Of a stretch of 64,000 nt of DNA, positions 10,091-24,131 are shown piece by piece. This DNA comes from Escherichia whittamii (lineage in GTDB: Bacteria > Pseudomonadota > Gammaproteobacteria > Enterobacterales > Enterobacteriaceae): positions 440,167-504,166 of the forward strand of contig NZ_JACSQI010000001.1 in NCBI RefSeq assembly GCF_014836715.1, read 5' to 3'. How positions within the stretch are numbered: the stretch's first letter is position 1; every line of letters begins with the position of its first letter. Below the pieces are notes generated by a model that made no database searches, was not told the DNA's origin, and saw nothing but the letters and a program-made list of their open reading frames with translations. The translations under genes were made by a program, and so were the position numbers.

Positions 10091-11891
10091 GTGCAAACCT
10101 TTCAAGCCGATCTTGCCATTGTAGGTGCCGGTGGCGCGGGATTACGTGCTGCAATTGCTGCCGCGCAGGCAAATCCGAATGCAAAAATCGCACTAATCTC
10201 AAAAGTATACCCGATGCGCAGCCATACCGTTGCCGCTGAAGGGGGCTCCGCCGCTGTCGCGCAGGATCATGACAGCTTCGATTATCACTTTCACGATACC
10301 GTAGCGGGTGGCGACTGGTTATGTGAGCAGGATGTTGTGGATTATTTTGTCCACCACTGCCCAACCGAAATGACCCAACTGGAACTGTGGGGATGCCCCT
10401 GGAGTCGTCGTCCGGATGGTAGCGTGAACGTACGTCGCTTCGGCGGCATGAAAATCGAGCGTACCTGGTTCGCCGCCGATAAGACCGGCTTCCATATGCT
10501 TCACACTCTGTTCCAGACCTCTCTGCAATTCCCGCAGATCCAGCGTTTTGACGAACATTTCGTGCTGGATATTCTGGTTGATGATGGTCATGTTCGCGGC
10601 CTGGTGGCAATGAACATGATGGAAGGTACGTTGGTGCAGATCCGCGCTAATGCGGTAGTCATGGCAACCGGCGGCGCTGGCCGTGTTTATCGTTACAACA
10701 CCAATGGCGGCATCGTAACTGGCGACGGTATGGGTATGGCACTGAGCCACGGTGTTCCGCTGCGTGATATGGAGTTTGTTCAGTATCACCCGACTGGCCT
10801 ACCGGGTTCCGGTATCCTGATGACCGAAGGTTGCCGTGGTGAAGGCGGTATTCTGGTCAACAAAAATGGCTACCGTTATCTGCAAGATTACGGCATGGGT
10901 CCAGAAACTCCGCTGGGCGAGCCGAAAAACAAATACATGGAACTGGGTCCACGCGACAAAGTTTCTCAGGCCTTCTGGCACGAATGGCGTAAAGGCAACA
11001 CCATCTCCACTCCACGTGGCGATGTGGTGTACCTCGACCTGCGTCACCTGGGCGAGAAAAAACTGCACGAACGTCTGCCGTTCATCTGTGAACTGGCGAA
11101 AGCTTACGTTGGCGTCGATCCGGTTAAAGAACCGATTCCGGTACGTCCGACCGCACACTACACCATGGGCGGTATCGAAACCGATCAGAACTGTGAAACC
11201 CGCATTAAGGGCCTGTTCGCCGTGGGCGAATGTTCCTCTGTAGGTCTGCACGGCGCAAACCGTCTGGGCTCCAACTCTCTGGCGGAACTGGTGGTCTTTG
11301 GTCGTCTGGCCGGTGAGCAAGCGATGGAGCGCGCATCTACTGCCGGTAATGGCAACGATGCAGCAATTAACGCACAGGTTGCTGGCGTTGAACAGCGTCT
11401 GAAAGATCTGGTTAACCAGGACGGCGGCGAAAACTGGGCGAAGATCCGCGACGAAATGGGCCTGGCCATGGAAGAAGGCTGCGGTATCTACCGTACGCCG
11501 GAACTGATGCAGAAAACCATCGACAAGCTGGCGGAACTGCAGGAACGCTTCAAGCGCGTGCGTATCACCGATACTTCCAGCGTGTTCAACACCGACCTGC
11601 TTTACACCATTGAGCTGGGCCACGGTCTGAACGTTGCCGAATGTATGGCGCACTCCGCAATGGCGCGTAAAGAGTCCCGCGGCGCGCACCAGCGTCTGGA
11701 CGAAGGTTGCACTGAGCGTGACGACATCAACTTCCTCAAACACACCCTCGCCTTCCGCGATGCTGATGGCACTACCCGCCTGGAGTACAGCGACGTGAAG
11801 ATTACTAAGCTGCCGCCGGCCAAACGCGTTTACGGTGGCGAAGCGGATGCAGCCGATAAGGCGGAAGCAGCCAATAAGAAGGAGAAGGCGA

Positions 11892-11899
<8 letters not shown>
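10091..11899 (+). CDS. frdA: Fumarate reductase flavoprotein subunit FrdA
   Basis: The catalytic subunit of the anaerobic menaquinol:fumarate oxidoreductase; it reduces fumarate to succinate on the cytoplasmic side of the inner membrane. It has 602 aa with GTG start behind GGAGG. The N-terminal FAD-binding fold GAGGAGLRA is visible, as is [10 protein letters not shown], which carries the covalent FAD histidine. Active-site segments include HPTGLPGSG and [10 protein letters not shown]. The C-terminus is Lys/Ala-rich. It is the first gene of the frdABCD operon and overlaps frdB by 8 nt. Confidence 0.98.
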
Positions 11900-13032
<1,133 letters not shown>

Positions 13033-13042
13033 GGAGCCTGAG

Positions 13043-14607
<1,565 letters not shown>

Positions 14608-14617
14608 AATTTCACCG

Positions 14618-14639
14618 GGTCCGAATTTTCGGACCTTTT
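14618..14639 (+). terminator. ampC terminator
   Basis: An 8-bp stem GGTCCGAA / TTCGGACC with a 2-nt loop, followed by TTTTC, lies 10 bp after the ampC stop codon. It is a standard intrinsic terminator. Confidence 0.85.
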
Positions 14640-14694
14640 CTTCGCATTTTCTTGCTGTCATCTACACTTAGAAAAAACCAGTAAGGAAACATCT

Positions 14695-15228
14695 ATGCGC
14701 CTGCTCCCCCTCGTTGCCGCAGCGACGGCTGCATTTCTGGTCGTTGCCTGTAGTTCTCCTACGCCACCGCGTGGCGTGACCGTAGTGAATAATTTCGACG
14801 CTAAACGCTATCTTGGCACCTGGTATGAGATTGCTCGTTTTGATCACCGATTTGAGCGCGGGCTGGAGAAAGTCACCGCAACATACAGCCTGCGGGATGA
14901 TGGCGGCCTGAACGTCATCAATAAAGGCTATAACCAGGACCGGGAGATGTGGCAGCAAAGTGAAGGGAAAGCATACTTTACCGGCGCGCCTGACCGCGCG
15001 GCGCTAAAAGTGTCGTTCTTTGGCCCTTTCTATGGCGGCTATAACGTGATTGCGCTCGATCGGGAGTACCGCCACGCGCTGGTTTGCGGCCCGGACCGCG
15101 ACTACCTGTGGATACTCTCCCGCACACCAACCATTTCTGACGAAGTTAAACATGAGATGCTGGCAGTCGCGACCCGGGAAGGGTTTGATGTCAGTAAGTT
15201 TATTTGGGTACAGCAGCCCGGTAGTTAG
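14695..15228 (+). CDS. blc: Outer membrane lipocalin Blc
   Basis: A bacterial lipocalin anchored in the outer membrane that binds fatty acids and lysophospholipids; it is RpoS-linked in K-12. The 177-aa precursor has a lipoprotein signal with a VVAC lipobox (Cys19). The lipocalin signature [11 protein letters not shown] lies at about 41-51. AAGGAAAC precedes the ATG. Its stop overlaps that of convergent sugE by 3-4 nt. Confidence 0.96.
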   Translation: MRLLPLVAAATAAFLVVACSSPTPPRGVTVVNNFDAKRYLGTWYEIARFDHRFERGLEKVTATYSLRDDGGLNVINKGYNQDREMWQQSEGKAYFTGAPDRAALKVSFFGPFYGGYNVIALDREYRHALVCGPDRDYLWILSRTPTISDEVKHEMLAVATREGFDVSKFIWVQQPGS

Positions 15229-15542
15229 TGAGTGCTAAGTTTCAGACCAATAATACCCAGTACGATTAACGCCAGACTCGCCAGGCGCATCGGGTTAGCG
15301 GACTCGCCGAGCAGCACAATGCCGGTGATGGCCGCGCCGACTGCGCCAATCCCCGTCCAGACCGCATAAGCCGTCCCTACAGGCAATGACTTCATCGCCC
15401 AGGCGAGCAGCGCCATACTGACAATCATCGCCATCACGGTAATAACACTTGGCGTCAAACGGCTAAAACCGTGGGTATATTTCAGGCCAACGGCCCATAC
15501 TACTTCGAGCAGACCAGCAATAATTAATATTATCCAGGACAT
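15225..15542 (-). CDS. gdx: Guanidinium exporter Gdx (SugE)
   Basis: A small multidrug resistance family protein that exports guanidinium in exchange for protons; it was formerly named SugE. It has 105 aa and four transmembrane helices, with the membrane-embedded Glu in LLEVVWA (E13) and the [14 protein letters not shown] helix. The ATG at 15542 is chosen because it gives the 105-aa family length and sits just after the riboswitch; the open frame continues upstream through the riboswitch. It is convergent with blc. Confidence 0.95.
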   Translation of the reverse strand: MSWIILIIAGLLEVVWAVGLKYTHGFSRLTPSVITVMAMIVSMALLAWAMKSLPVGTAYAVWTGIGAVGAAITGIVLLGESANPMRLASLALIVLGIIGLKLSTH

Positions 15543-15560
15543 ATCAGGCTCCGGAGAATT

Positions 15561-15606
15561 GGGGCCGTCCCCGGTGGAAAGAAGCGTTTGCAGGTCGTCC
15601 TGCAAA
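15561..15606 (-). promoter_or_regulatory. Guanidine-II (mini-ykkC) riboswitch
   Basis: Read on the minus strand there are two perfect hairpins: TTTGCAGG-ACGA-CCTGCAAA (15606-15587) and GGGG-ACGG-CCCC (15572-15561). Both loops fit ACGR, the hallmark of guanidine-II riboswitches. The GGAG ribosome site and the gdx ATG follow within about 20 nt, so ligand binding would free the ribosome site. This agrees with the Gdx substrate. Confidence 0.92.
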
Positions 15607-15684
15607 GCTGATGATTGAACGGGTATTTTGCCTGGTGGCAGGGGAATTTCAACTATTACCTTAGTGACTATCGCAGAAAAAACA

Positions 15685-15714
15685 AACGGCACGACACAGC
15701 TGTCGCACCGTTAC
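15685..15714 (-). terminator. Hairpin between the ecnB side and the gdx leader
   Basis: An inverted repeat of the form AACGG-TGC-GACAG / CTGTC-GTG-CCGTT on the minus strand. It may be a terminator upstream of gdx. A related hairpin lies at 15866-15894, on the other side of the REP element. Confidence 0.5.
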
Positions 15715-15741
15715 ACATTGTTGACAAAATGCGCGTTGTTT

Positions 15742-15843
15742 ATGCCGGATGCGGCGTAAACGCCTTATCTGGCCTGCAAAATCGTGCAAGTTCAATACAT
15801 TGCATGGGAAATGTAGGCCTGATAAGCGAAGCGCATCAGGCAG
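15742..15843. repeat. REP/BIME element between ecnB and gdx
   Basis: Two REP units face each other: GCCGGATGCGGCGTAAACGC near 15743 and GCCTGATAAGCGAAGCGC near 15817. About 50 bp lies between them. REP pairs like this are common outside genes in E. coli and can stabilise mRNA ends or bind IHF, gyrase or Pol I. Confidence 0.85.
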
Positions 15844-15865
15844 TTTTGCGTTTACCATAAGTCTC

Positions 15866-15894
15866 AAACGGCACGACAACTCTGCCGTACCGTT
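15866..15894 (-). terminator. Hairpin after ecnB
   Basis: An imperfect inverted repeat AACGG-TAC-GGCAG / TTGTC-GTG-CCGTT lies a few bases after the ecnB stop codon on the minus strand, and probably ends the ecnAB transcript. It shares the run CAAACGGCACGACA with the hairpin at 15685-15714. Confidence 0.5.
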
Positions 15895-15899
15895 ATTGC

Positions 15900-16046
15900 T
15901 TATTGCTGTGCCTTCGTCGCTGCGCCAGAAATCGCATTACCGCCGTCGGAAATATCTTCACCAACGCCACGCGTGGTGTTGCAGGCAGTTAATACAGTTG
16001 AAAGCACCAGAACAGAAAAGATCGCTGCAATTGTCTTCTTCACCAT
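15900..16046 (-). CDS. ecnB: Entericidin B lipoprotein
   Basis: A 48-aa lipoprotein precursor, described as a bacteriolytic entericidin induced in stationary phase through RpoS. The signal peptide [16 protein letters not shown] leads to a lipobox LTAC with Cys22. The mature part [14 protein letters not shown] is Gly-rich and resembles EcnA. It lies downstream of ecnA on the same strand. AAGGAAG precedes the ATG. It is too short for usual ORF cut-offs. Confidence 0.94.
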
Positions 16047-16156
16047 AACGTCTTCCTTTTAGGTAATGTTATTTGTGTTTGCCTATAGCAAATTAATAAT
16101 AGACAACACCACCGAAAATGACGGAAATCTGATGATTTTTATGAAGAGAAGAAAAA

Positions 16157-16282
16157 TTAGCTGGCAGCGCGGGAGATGGAATTACCGAGATGTTTAATGT
16201 CTTCACCAAAACCGCGAGCGGTGTTACAGCCCGTGAGCAGCGCACTGGCAAGCAAAACAAGAAGGATAAGGCGTTTCATCAT
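16157..16282 (-). CDS. ecnA: Entericidin A lipoprotein (antidote)
   Basis: A 41-aa lipoprotein precursor with lipobox LTGC (Cys19) and a mature part NTARGFGEDIKHLGN similar to EcnB. It has been described as the antidote partner of EcnB; the toxin-antidote relation rests on older work and is not visible in sequence. Two ATG codons lie in tandem; the upstream one (16282) gives the K-12 length. It is located between efp and ecnB, all on the minus strand. Confidence 0.93.
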   Translation of the reverse strand: MMKRLILLVLLASALLTGCNTARGFGEDIKHLGNSISRAAS

Positions 16283-16333
16283 CTCTGACCTGAGAAAGTG
16301 ATGGTGCAGCCAACAGGCCGCACCACAACCGCA

Positions 16334-16900
16334 TTACTTCACGCGAGATACGTATTCACCAGAGCGGGTATCCACTTTGATGACTTCGCCGATCTGTACG
16401 AACAGCGGAACTTTAACCACAGCGCCAGTAGACAGGGTAGCTGGTTTGCCGCCAGTACCTGCAGTATCACCTTTCAGACCTGGATCGGTATCAACGATTT
16501 CCAGTTCAACGAAGTTCGGCGGAGTTACGGAGATTGGCTGGCCGTTCCACAGAGTTACGATGCACTCAGCCTGATCCAGCAGCCATTTAGCGTTGTCGCC
16601 AATTGCTTTCGCATCAGCAGACAGTTGCTCGAAGGTTTCGTTGTTCATGAAGTGCCAGAACTCACCGTCGTTGTACAGGTAAGTCAGGTTCATATCGACA
16701 ACATCAGCGCCTTCAGCGGAATCGGTAGATTTGAAGGTTTTTTCTACGCGAGTACCAGTCAGCAGACGACGCAGTTTAACGCGAGCGAATGCCTGACCTT
16801 TACCCGGTTTCACGAATTCACTCGCTTCAACCGCGTAAGGTTCGCCATCTAACATGATTTTAAGACCAGCACGAAAATCGTTGCTATAGTACGTTGCCAT
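16334..16900 (-). CDS. efp: Translation elongation factor P
   Basis: Binds between the ribosomal P and E sites and promotes peptide-bond formation at polyproline stretches. The 188-aa protein has three OB/KOW-like domains. Lys34 in VKPGKGQ is the site that EpmA and EpmB modify with beta-lysine, and the C-terminal signature around [11 protein letters not shown] is present. Its start is 41 bp from the divergent epmB gene, which makes the modifying radical-SAM enzyme. Confidence 0.98.
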
Positions 16901-16941
16901 AAGGCCCTCTGAAATTTGTTAATTGGTAGCTAAGCCACAAA

Positions 16942-17970
16942 ATGGCACATATTGTAACCCTAAATACCCCATCCAGAGAAGATTGGTTAACGCAACTTGC
17001 CGATGTTGTGACCGATCCTGATGAACTTCTGCGTCTTTTGAATATAGACGCGGACGAAAAACTGTTGGCCGGACGCAGTGCTAAAAAGCTGTTTGCCCTG
17101 CGAGTGCCCCGCTCATTTATCGATCGCATGGAGAAAGGCAATCTGGACGATCCACTTTTGCGTCAGGTACTTACCTCGCAAGATGAGTTTGTCGTCGCGC
17201 CCGGATTCTCCACCGACCCATTGGAAGAACAGCACAGCGTAGTGCCTGGTTTGTTGCATAAATACCACAACCGGGCGCTATTGCTGGTCAAAGGCGGCTG
17301 CGCGGTAAATTGCCGCTATTGCTTCCGCCGCCACTTCCCGTATGCCGAAAATCAGGGCAATAAACGTAACTGGCAGACGGCACTGGAGTATGTTGCTGCG
17401 CATCCTGAACTGGACGAGATTATTTTCTCCGGCGGCGATCCGCTGATGGCGAAAGATCACGAACTGGACTGGTTGTTAACGCAACTGGAAGCCATCCCAC
17501 ATATCAAACGTCTGCGTATTCACAGCCGTCTGCCGATTGTGATTCCCGCTCGTATTACAGAGGCGTTGGTTGAACGCTTTGCCCGTTCTACGCTGCAAAT
17601 CTTGCTGGTGAATCACATCAACCATGCCAATGAGGTGGATGAAACATTCCGTCAGGCGATGGCTAAATTACGCCGTGTCGGCGTCACCCTGCTTAACCAA
17701 AGCGTTCTGTTACGTGGCGTGAACAATAACGCGCAAACGCTGGCAAATCTGAGTAATGCACTGTTTGACGCCGGTGTGATGCCCTATTACCTGCATGTGC
17801 TCGATAAAGTGCAGGGCGCGGCGCATTTTATGGTGAGTGATGACGAAGCGCGGCAGATTATGCGTGAGCTTCTGACGTTAGTATCGGGATATCTGGTGCC
17901 CAAACTGGCACGCGAGATTGGTGGCGAACCCAGCAAAACACCGCTGGATCTCCAGCTACGCCAGCAGTAA
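16942..17970 (+). CDS. epmB: EF-P-lysine 2,3-aminomutase EpmB
   Basis: A radical-SAM, PLP-dependent aminomutase that turns (S)-alpha-lysine into (R)-beta-lysine for EF-P modification. The 342-aa protein has the cluster motif CAVNCRYC (Cys120, Cys124, Cys127), the SGGDPLM segment that follows it, and a C-terminal GGEPSKTPLDL region that holds the PLP lysine. It is divergent from efp. A BIME element follows. Confidence 0.96.
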   Translation: MAHIVTLNTPSREDWLTQLADVVTDPDELLRLLNIDADEKLLAGRSAKKLFALRVPRSFIDRMEKGNLDDPLLRQVLTSQDEFVVAPGFSTDPLEEQHSVVPGLLHKYHNRALLLVKGGCAVNCRYCFRRHFPYAENQGNKRNWQTALEYVAAHPELDEIIFSGGDPLMAKDHELDWLLTQLEAIPHIKRLRIHSRLPIVIPARITEALVERFARSTLQILLVNHINHANEVDETFRQAMAKLRRVGVTLLNQSVLLRGVNNNAQTLANLSNALFDAGVMPYYLHVLDKVQGAAHFMVSDDEARQIMRELLTLVSGYLVPKLAREIGGEPSKTPLDLQLRQQ

Positions 17971-18001
17971 CTGATTAAACATAGAAGTTAGATGTAAACA
18001 T

Positions 18002-18102
<101 letters not shown>

Positions 18103-18362
18103 AGAGCAACGAACACGAGTACAGCGATCTGTCATTAAACAGGGAAGTTTAATCTTTACCCGTTGCATTAGCCTTAAATATTCATTTGATGTATTTTTTA
18201 TCACTTACATAATTAACATCAATAATTATCCATTCTTTTCTGTTTATCTAGAGTGCCCCCCCTAATTTGTGTTATTTTAACAGCTATTACTATGAAGCTC
18301 ATTTATCTAGCTTATAAATTAAATTTAATTATTTTTTTGAGAAATGGTTAGGGAGAACCTAC
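18103..18362 (+). other. AT-rich upstream region of yjeJ
   Basis: A strongly AT-rich stretch with no open frame of note. It should hold the yjeJ promoter; I cannot fix a single best -10/-35 pair. AGGGAGAAC just before 18363 is the yjeJ ribosome site. Confidence 0.5.
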
Positions 18363-19232
18363 ATGGCCATAAGCATCAAGGGTGTTAATACTGGTGTTAT
18401 TCGCAAGAGTAATAATTTCATTGCGCTGGCGCTGAAAATAAAAGAGCCTCGCAATAAAGAATCGTTGTTTTTCATGTCTGTGATGGAACTGCGCGACCTA
18501 CTGATTGCACTGGAAAGTCGTCTACATCAAAAGCATAAACTGGATGCTGATGCACGTCTTCAGTACGAGCAGGCTCGCGATAAAGTCATTAAAAAAATGG
18601 CAGAAAATATCCCAGAAATCCAGGTTGATGAGCTGAAGAATGCCGATATTAATCGCCGAGTTAACACGCTGGAACTTACAGATAACCAGGGTGAAAATCT
18701 CACATTCACATTAACTCTGCATGATGGCAGCAAAAGTGAATTAATCGTCAATGAGTTGCAGATTGAAATGTTGGCGCGGGCAATCATTCATGCAATTAAT
18801 AATGCAGAAATGCGTGAACTGGCATTGCGTATTACATCTCTGTTAGATTTCCTGCCGTTATATGACGTCGACTGCCAGGAGAATGGTAATCTGGAATATG
18901 ACACCTATTCACAACCAGCATGGAAACATAATCTGTTTAACCATTATCTGGCGGTACTTTATCGCTTTAAAGATGAAAGTGGCAAAGAGCAATTTAGCGG
19001 CGCAGTAGTAAAAACGCGTGAAGCAACACCGGGTAAAGAAGTGGAGGCTATCACTCGCCGGATGCTTGATTTCAGCCCTCGACTGAAAAAGCTCGCTGGA
19101 GTGCCATGTCAGGTCTACGTTCGTACCGTGGCAGCAAATAACGCCCAACCACTAACCCAGGATCAATGCTTACGCGCGCTGCATCACCTACGCGTCCAGT
19201 CCATCAGCAAAACTGCACCACAGGCGAAATAA
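18363..19232 (+). CDS. yjeJ: Uncharacterised protein YjeJ
   Basis: A 289-aa soluble protein of unknown function, the same length as in K-12. No signal peptide, membrane helix or known domain is visible. The N-terminal half is rich in Lys, Leu and Glu and looks helical; the middle contains a Tyr/Asp-rich segment near YDVDC. The codon use and AT-rich flank differ from the neighbouring housekeeping genes and suggest horizontal origin. It stands alone between two inverted BIME copies. Confidence 0.88.
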   Translation: MAISIKGVNTGVIRKSNNFIALALKIKEPRNKESLFFMSVMELRDLLIALESRLHQKHKLDADARLQYEQARDKVIKKMAENIPEIQVDELKNADINRRVNTLELTDNQGENLTFTLTLHDGSKSELIVNELQIEMLARAIIHAINNAEMRELALRITSLLDFLPLYDVDCQENGNLEYDTYSQPAWKHNLFNHYLAVLYRFKDESGKEQFSGAVVKTREATPGKEVEAITRRMLDFSPRLKKLAGVPCQVYVRTVAANNAQPLTQDQCLRALHHLRVQSISKTAPQAK

Positions 19233-19301
19233 TCTCATCTGTTTTACTACAAGGCTGGAATCATCCAGCCTCAGATTGCTGATAACGTGATCGTTTCTCT
19301 T

Positions 19302-19399
19302 GCTGGATGCGGCGTAAACGCCTTATCTGGCCTACAAATTCTCGAACATTCCATCAATTACAATGCACGATGTATGCCTGATAAGCGAAGCGCATCAGG
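19302..19399. repeat. BIME element, right copy of an inverted pair around yjeJ
   Basis: It is the inverted counterpart of 18002-18102: its reverse complement matches that element over about 100 bp with roughly five differences, including the non-REP spacer. The two copies are separated by about 1.2 kb containing only yjeJ. Confidence 0.93.
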
Positions 19400-19434
19400 T
19401 AATTACACGTTTGCCATCCAGCCTCTGAATCACA

Positions 19435-19788
19435 TCAGTTCGGGCACTTGTAAACCTGGCCGATAATCTGACTATCAGTCGGGACAAAGCTAGACAACAT
19501 TCCCTGCGACGGGCTGCTGATACCATAAATCACGTTACCGCCCATTGCTGCCGCCTGGTTGCGCAGATCGTTTGCCGCACCGCGCATAGAACCGCCTTCT
19601 TCACCGTGTTGTCCGGAAAGCCAGTTGCTTTGCTTACCTGTCGCTGTACCAATCAGCTGGCACTCTGCACCTGGTTGCTCGTCCACGATGCGAACGCTCT
19701 GTCCGGCAGCGCTCAATTCGTTGCTGGAGCTACACCCCGCCATCAGTAGCGCGGCACCGACAATCCCTGCTAAGTATTTTACGTGCAT
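19435..19788 (-). CDS. yjeI: Putative lipoprotein YjeI (DUF4156-like)
   Basis: A 117-aa predicted lipoprotein: the signal peptide ends in a MAGC lipobox (Cys19), followed by SSSNELS. The mature part has Cys42 in GAECQLIG and a C-terminal VYKCPN, which could form a disulfide. The function is unknown. The ATG at 19788 has GGGGA upstream; an ATG at 19806 would add six residues ahead of the signal peptide and is less likely. It lies downstream of groEL on the same strand behind a terminator. Confidence 0.9.
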   Translation of the reverse strand: MHVKYLAGIVGAALLMAGCSSSNELSAAGQSVRIVDEQPGAECQLIGTATGKQSNWLSGQHGEEGGSMRGAANDLRNQAAAMGGNVIYGISSPSQGMLSSFVPTDSQIIGQVYKCPN

Positions 19789-19868
19789 GTTATTCCCCAT
19801 AATCAATGAGCTGGACGCAACTCGCGTCGTCCGTGTCTGAATCTTATACTAGAAAGATGACCAAAAGA

Positions 19869-19903
19869 AAAACCCCCAGACATTTCTGCCCGGGGGTTTC
19901 TTT
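19869..19903 (-). terminator. groESL terminator
   Basis: A stem AAACCCCCGGG / TCTGGGGGTTTTT-type hairpin lies about 20 bp after the groEL stop on the minus strand and is followed by a run of U. It is a strong intrinsic terminator. Confidence 0.88.
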
Positions 19904-19925
19904 ATTTCTGCGAGGTGCAGGGCAA

Positions 19926-21584
<1,659 letters not shown>

Positions 21585-21615
21585 TTAAATTCGTATGTTC
21601 AGTGTCGTGCGCGGA

Positions 21616-21960
<345 letters not shown>

Positions 21961-21989
21961 TTACGTGGTTTCCCGGCTGGTGACCAGTG

Positions 21990-22020
21990 AAATGGGGATG
22001 GGCATCTCCCCCTTCAAGGG
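21990..22020 (-). promoter_or_regulatory. Sigma-32 heat-shock promoter of groESL
   Basis: On the minus strand, CCCTTGAA (22013-22020) and CCCCATTT (21990-21997) are separated by 15 bp, matching the RpoH consensus CTTGAA / CCCCATNT. It is placed about 80 bp upstream of groES. Confidence 0.93.
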
Positions 22021-22184
22021 GGCAAATGAAAAAAAATTCTGATCAGTACAAAATCGGGTAAAAATCCTGATTCACATCACATTTCATCGCAATTTCTCCA
22101 TCGCCGCCATACGCGAATCCGATTGTGCTACCATCAAAATCCTGCGCAGTTGCCCAAAATTTGGGCACAATTGGACATTAACCC

Positions 22185-23441
22185 ATGAGTGGACTCAAAC
22201 AAGAACTGGGACTGGCCCAGGGGATCGGCCTGTTATCAACCTCATTATTAGGCACAGGCGTATTTGCCGTTCCCGCATTAGCCGCCCTGTTAGCGGGCAA
22301 TACCAGTCTGTGGGCCTGGCCCGTTTTGATTATCTTAGTGTTCCCGATTGCAATCGTCTTTGCGCTGCTGGGACGCCACTATCCCAGCGCGGGCGGCGTC
22401 GCGCACTTCGTTGGCATGGCATTCGGCTCGCGGCTTGAGAGGGTCACTGGCTGGCTTTTTTTATCGGTCATTCCCGTTGGCTTGCCCGCTGCGCTACAAA
22501 TTGCCGCTGGCTTTGGCCAGGCAATGTTTGGCTGGCATAGCTGGCAACTGTTATTGGCGGAACTCGGTACGCTGGCGCTGGTGTGGTACATCGGTACTCG
22601 CGGTGCCAGTTCCAGTGCTAATCTACAAACCGTCATTGCCGGGCTTATCGTTGCGCTGGTTGTCGCTCTCTGGTGGGCGGGCGATATCAAACCTACAAAT
22701 ATCCCCTTCCCTGCGCCTGGTAATATCGCACTTACCGGGTTATTTGCTGCATTATCGGTGATGTTCTGGTGCTTTGTCGGTCTGGAGGCATTTGCCCATC
22801 TCGCCTCGGAGTTTAAAAATCCGGAGCGTGATTTTCCGCGCGCTCTGATGATTGGTCTGCTGCTGGCAGGACTAGTCTATTGGGGCTGTACGGTGGTGGT
22901 ATTACACTTCGACGCCTACGGTGAAAAAATGGCGGCGGCAGCATCGCTTCCAAAAATTGTGGTGCAGCTGTTTGGTGTAGGAGCGTTGTGGATTGCCTGT
23001 GTGATTGGTTATCTGGCCTGCTTTGCCAGCCTCAACATTTATATACAGAGTTTCGCCCGCCTGGTCTGGTCGCAAGCACAACATAATCCTGACCACTACC
23101 TGGCACGCCTCTCTTCTCGCCATATCCCGACTAATGCCCTTAATGCCGTGCTCGGCTGTTGCGTGGTGAGCACGTTGGTGATCCATATGTTAGGGATCAA
23201 TCTGGACGCACTCATCATCTATGCCAACGGCATCTTTATTATGATCTATCTGCTGTGCATGCTGGCAGGCTGTAAATTATTGCAAGGACGTTATCGGCTA
23301 CTGGCGGTAATTGGCGGGCTGTTATGCGTTCTGTTACTGGCGATGGTCGGCTGGAAAAGTTTATATGCACTGATCATGCTGGCAGGGTTATGGCTGTTTC
23401 TGCCAAAACGAAAAACGCCGGAAAATGGCATAACCACATAA
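22185..23441 (+). CDS. yjeH: L-methionine/branched-chain amino acid exporter YjeH
   Basis: A 418-aa APC-superfamily transporter reported to export methionine and branched-chain amino acids. About 12 membrane helices are visible, with the helix-1 break GTGVFAVPAL and helix 6 FVGLEAFAHL. There is no signal peptide. It is divergent from groES and convergent with fxsA, sharing a hairpin at their 3' ends. Confidence 0.94.
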   Translation: MSGLKQELGLAQGIGLLSTSLLGTGVFAVPALAALLAGNTSLWAWPVLIILVFPIAIVFALLGRHYPSAGGVAHFVGMAFGSRLERVTGWLFLSVIPVGLPAALQIAAGFGQAMFGWHSWQLLLAELGTLALVWYIGTRGASSSANLQTVIAGLIVALVVALWWAGDIKPTNIPFPAPGNIALTGLFAALSVMFWCFVGLEAFAHLASEFKNPERDFPRALMIGLLLAGLVYWGCTVVVLHFDAYGEKMAAAASLPKIVVQLFGVGALWIACVIGYLACFASLNIYIQSFARLVWSQAQHNPDHYLARLSSRHIPTNALNAVLGCCVVSTLVIHMLGINLDALIIYANGIFIMIYLLCMLAGCKLLQGRYRLLAVIGGLLCVLLLAMVGWKSLYALIMLAGLWLFLPKRKTPENGITT

Positions 23442-23451
23442 TCCGGCGTTT
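23413..23451. terminator. Bidirectional terminator of yjeH and fxsA
   Basis: AAACGCCGGA (23413-23422) pairs perfectly with TCCGGCGTTT (23442-23451). A-rich and T-rich runs flank the stem, so it can end transcripts from either side. It spans the yjeH stop codon and sits just before the fxsA stop. Confidence 0.8.
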
Positions 23452-23456
23452 CAACA

Positions 23457-23933
23457 TTAATCCTGGCGATCGTCTTTATGATCAAGGCGGTCGCGGTCAT
23501 CATCCTTTCGCTGATACTCACCATCAAAAGTATTACCGCCACCGGTTCCGGCGCTAAAACCGCCGCCCGGCATACGGGAAAAGCGCAAATGCGGCATCAG
23601 CTTCACAGTCAGGTGCTTTTGCACTGGCGGTAATAAAAGAAGAAGGCCGAGGAAATCGGTGAAAAAGCCCGGTAATAAAAGCAACAAACCGGCAATGATC
23701 AACGAAACACTTTTAATCATTTCCGCTGCCGGGTTTTCACCCGCCGCCATTTTTTGTTGCATCAGCACAAAATTCTTAAAGCCCTGGTTACGTACCAGCG
23801 ACATACCGATAACCGATGTGAATATAACCAATACAAGAGTTAGCAATACACCTAATACATGAGCAACCTGGATAAAGATTGAAATCTCAATATAGACATA
23901 AAGGAAAATGGCAATAAAAGGTAACCAGCGCAA
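23457..23933 (-). CDS. fxsA: Inner membrane protein FxsA
   Basis: A 158-aa membrane protein; overproduction in E. coli relieves F exclusion of phage T7. Hydrophobic helices lie at about 5-25, 28-48 and 75-105, and the C-terminal 40 residues are soluble, Gly-rich then very charged (RKDDDRDRLDHKDDRQD). The start is TTG at 23933, with CAGGAG upstream; this gives the K-12 length. It is divergent from aspA. Confidence 0.93.
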   Translation of the reverse strand: MRWLPFIAIFLYVYIEISIFIQVAHVLGVLLTLVLVIFTSVIGMSLVRNQGFKNFVLMQQKMAAGENPAAEMIKSVSLIIAGLLLLLPGFFTDFLGLLLLLPPVQKHLTVKLMPHLRFSRMPGGGFSAGTGGGNTFDGEYQRKDDDRDRLDHKDDRQD

Positions 23934-24066
23934 AGGTTTCTCCTGTAATAGCAACCGGTTAAATCCGGATGCCTGAATGGGTTGCGAATCGCGTTCAGCT
24001 TATATTGTGGTCATTAGCAAAATTTCAAGATGTTTGCACAACTATTTTTGGTAGTAATCCCAAAGC

Positions 24067-24131
24067 GGTGATCTATTTCACAAATTAATAATTAAGGGGT
24101 AAAAACCGACACTTAAAGTGATCCAGATTAC
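24067..24131 (+). promoter_or_regulatory. aspA regulatory region with CRP sites
   Basis: GGTGATCTATTTCACA (24067-24082) is close to the CRP palindrome TGTGA-N6-TCACA, and a weaker copy GTGATCCAGATTACG lies at about 24117-24131. Both are in the 336-bp fxsA-aspA gap. aspA is known to be catabolite controlled. I see no gene in the rest of the gap. Confidence 0.7.

Noticed and set aside
10799..11743. A 314-codon open frame opposite frdA
   Set aside because: Antisense shadow of frdA with the same unusual composition as the others.
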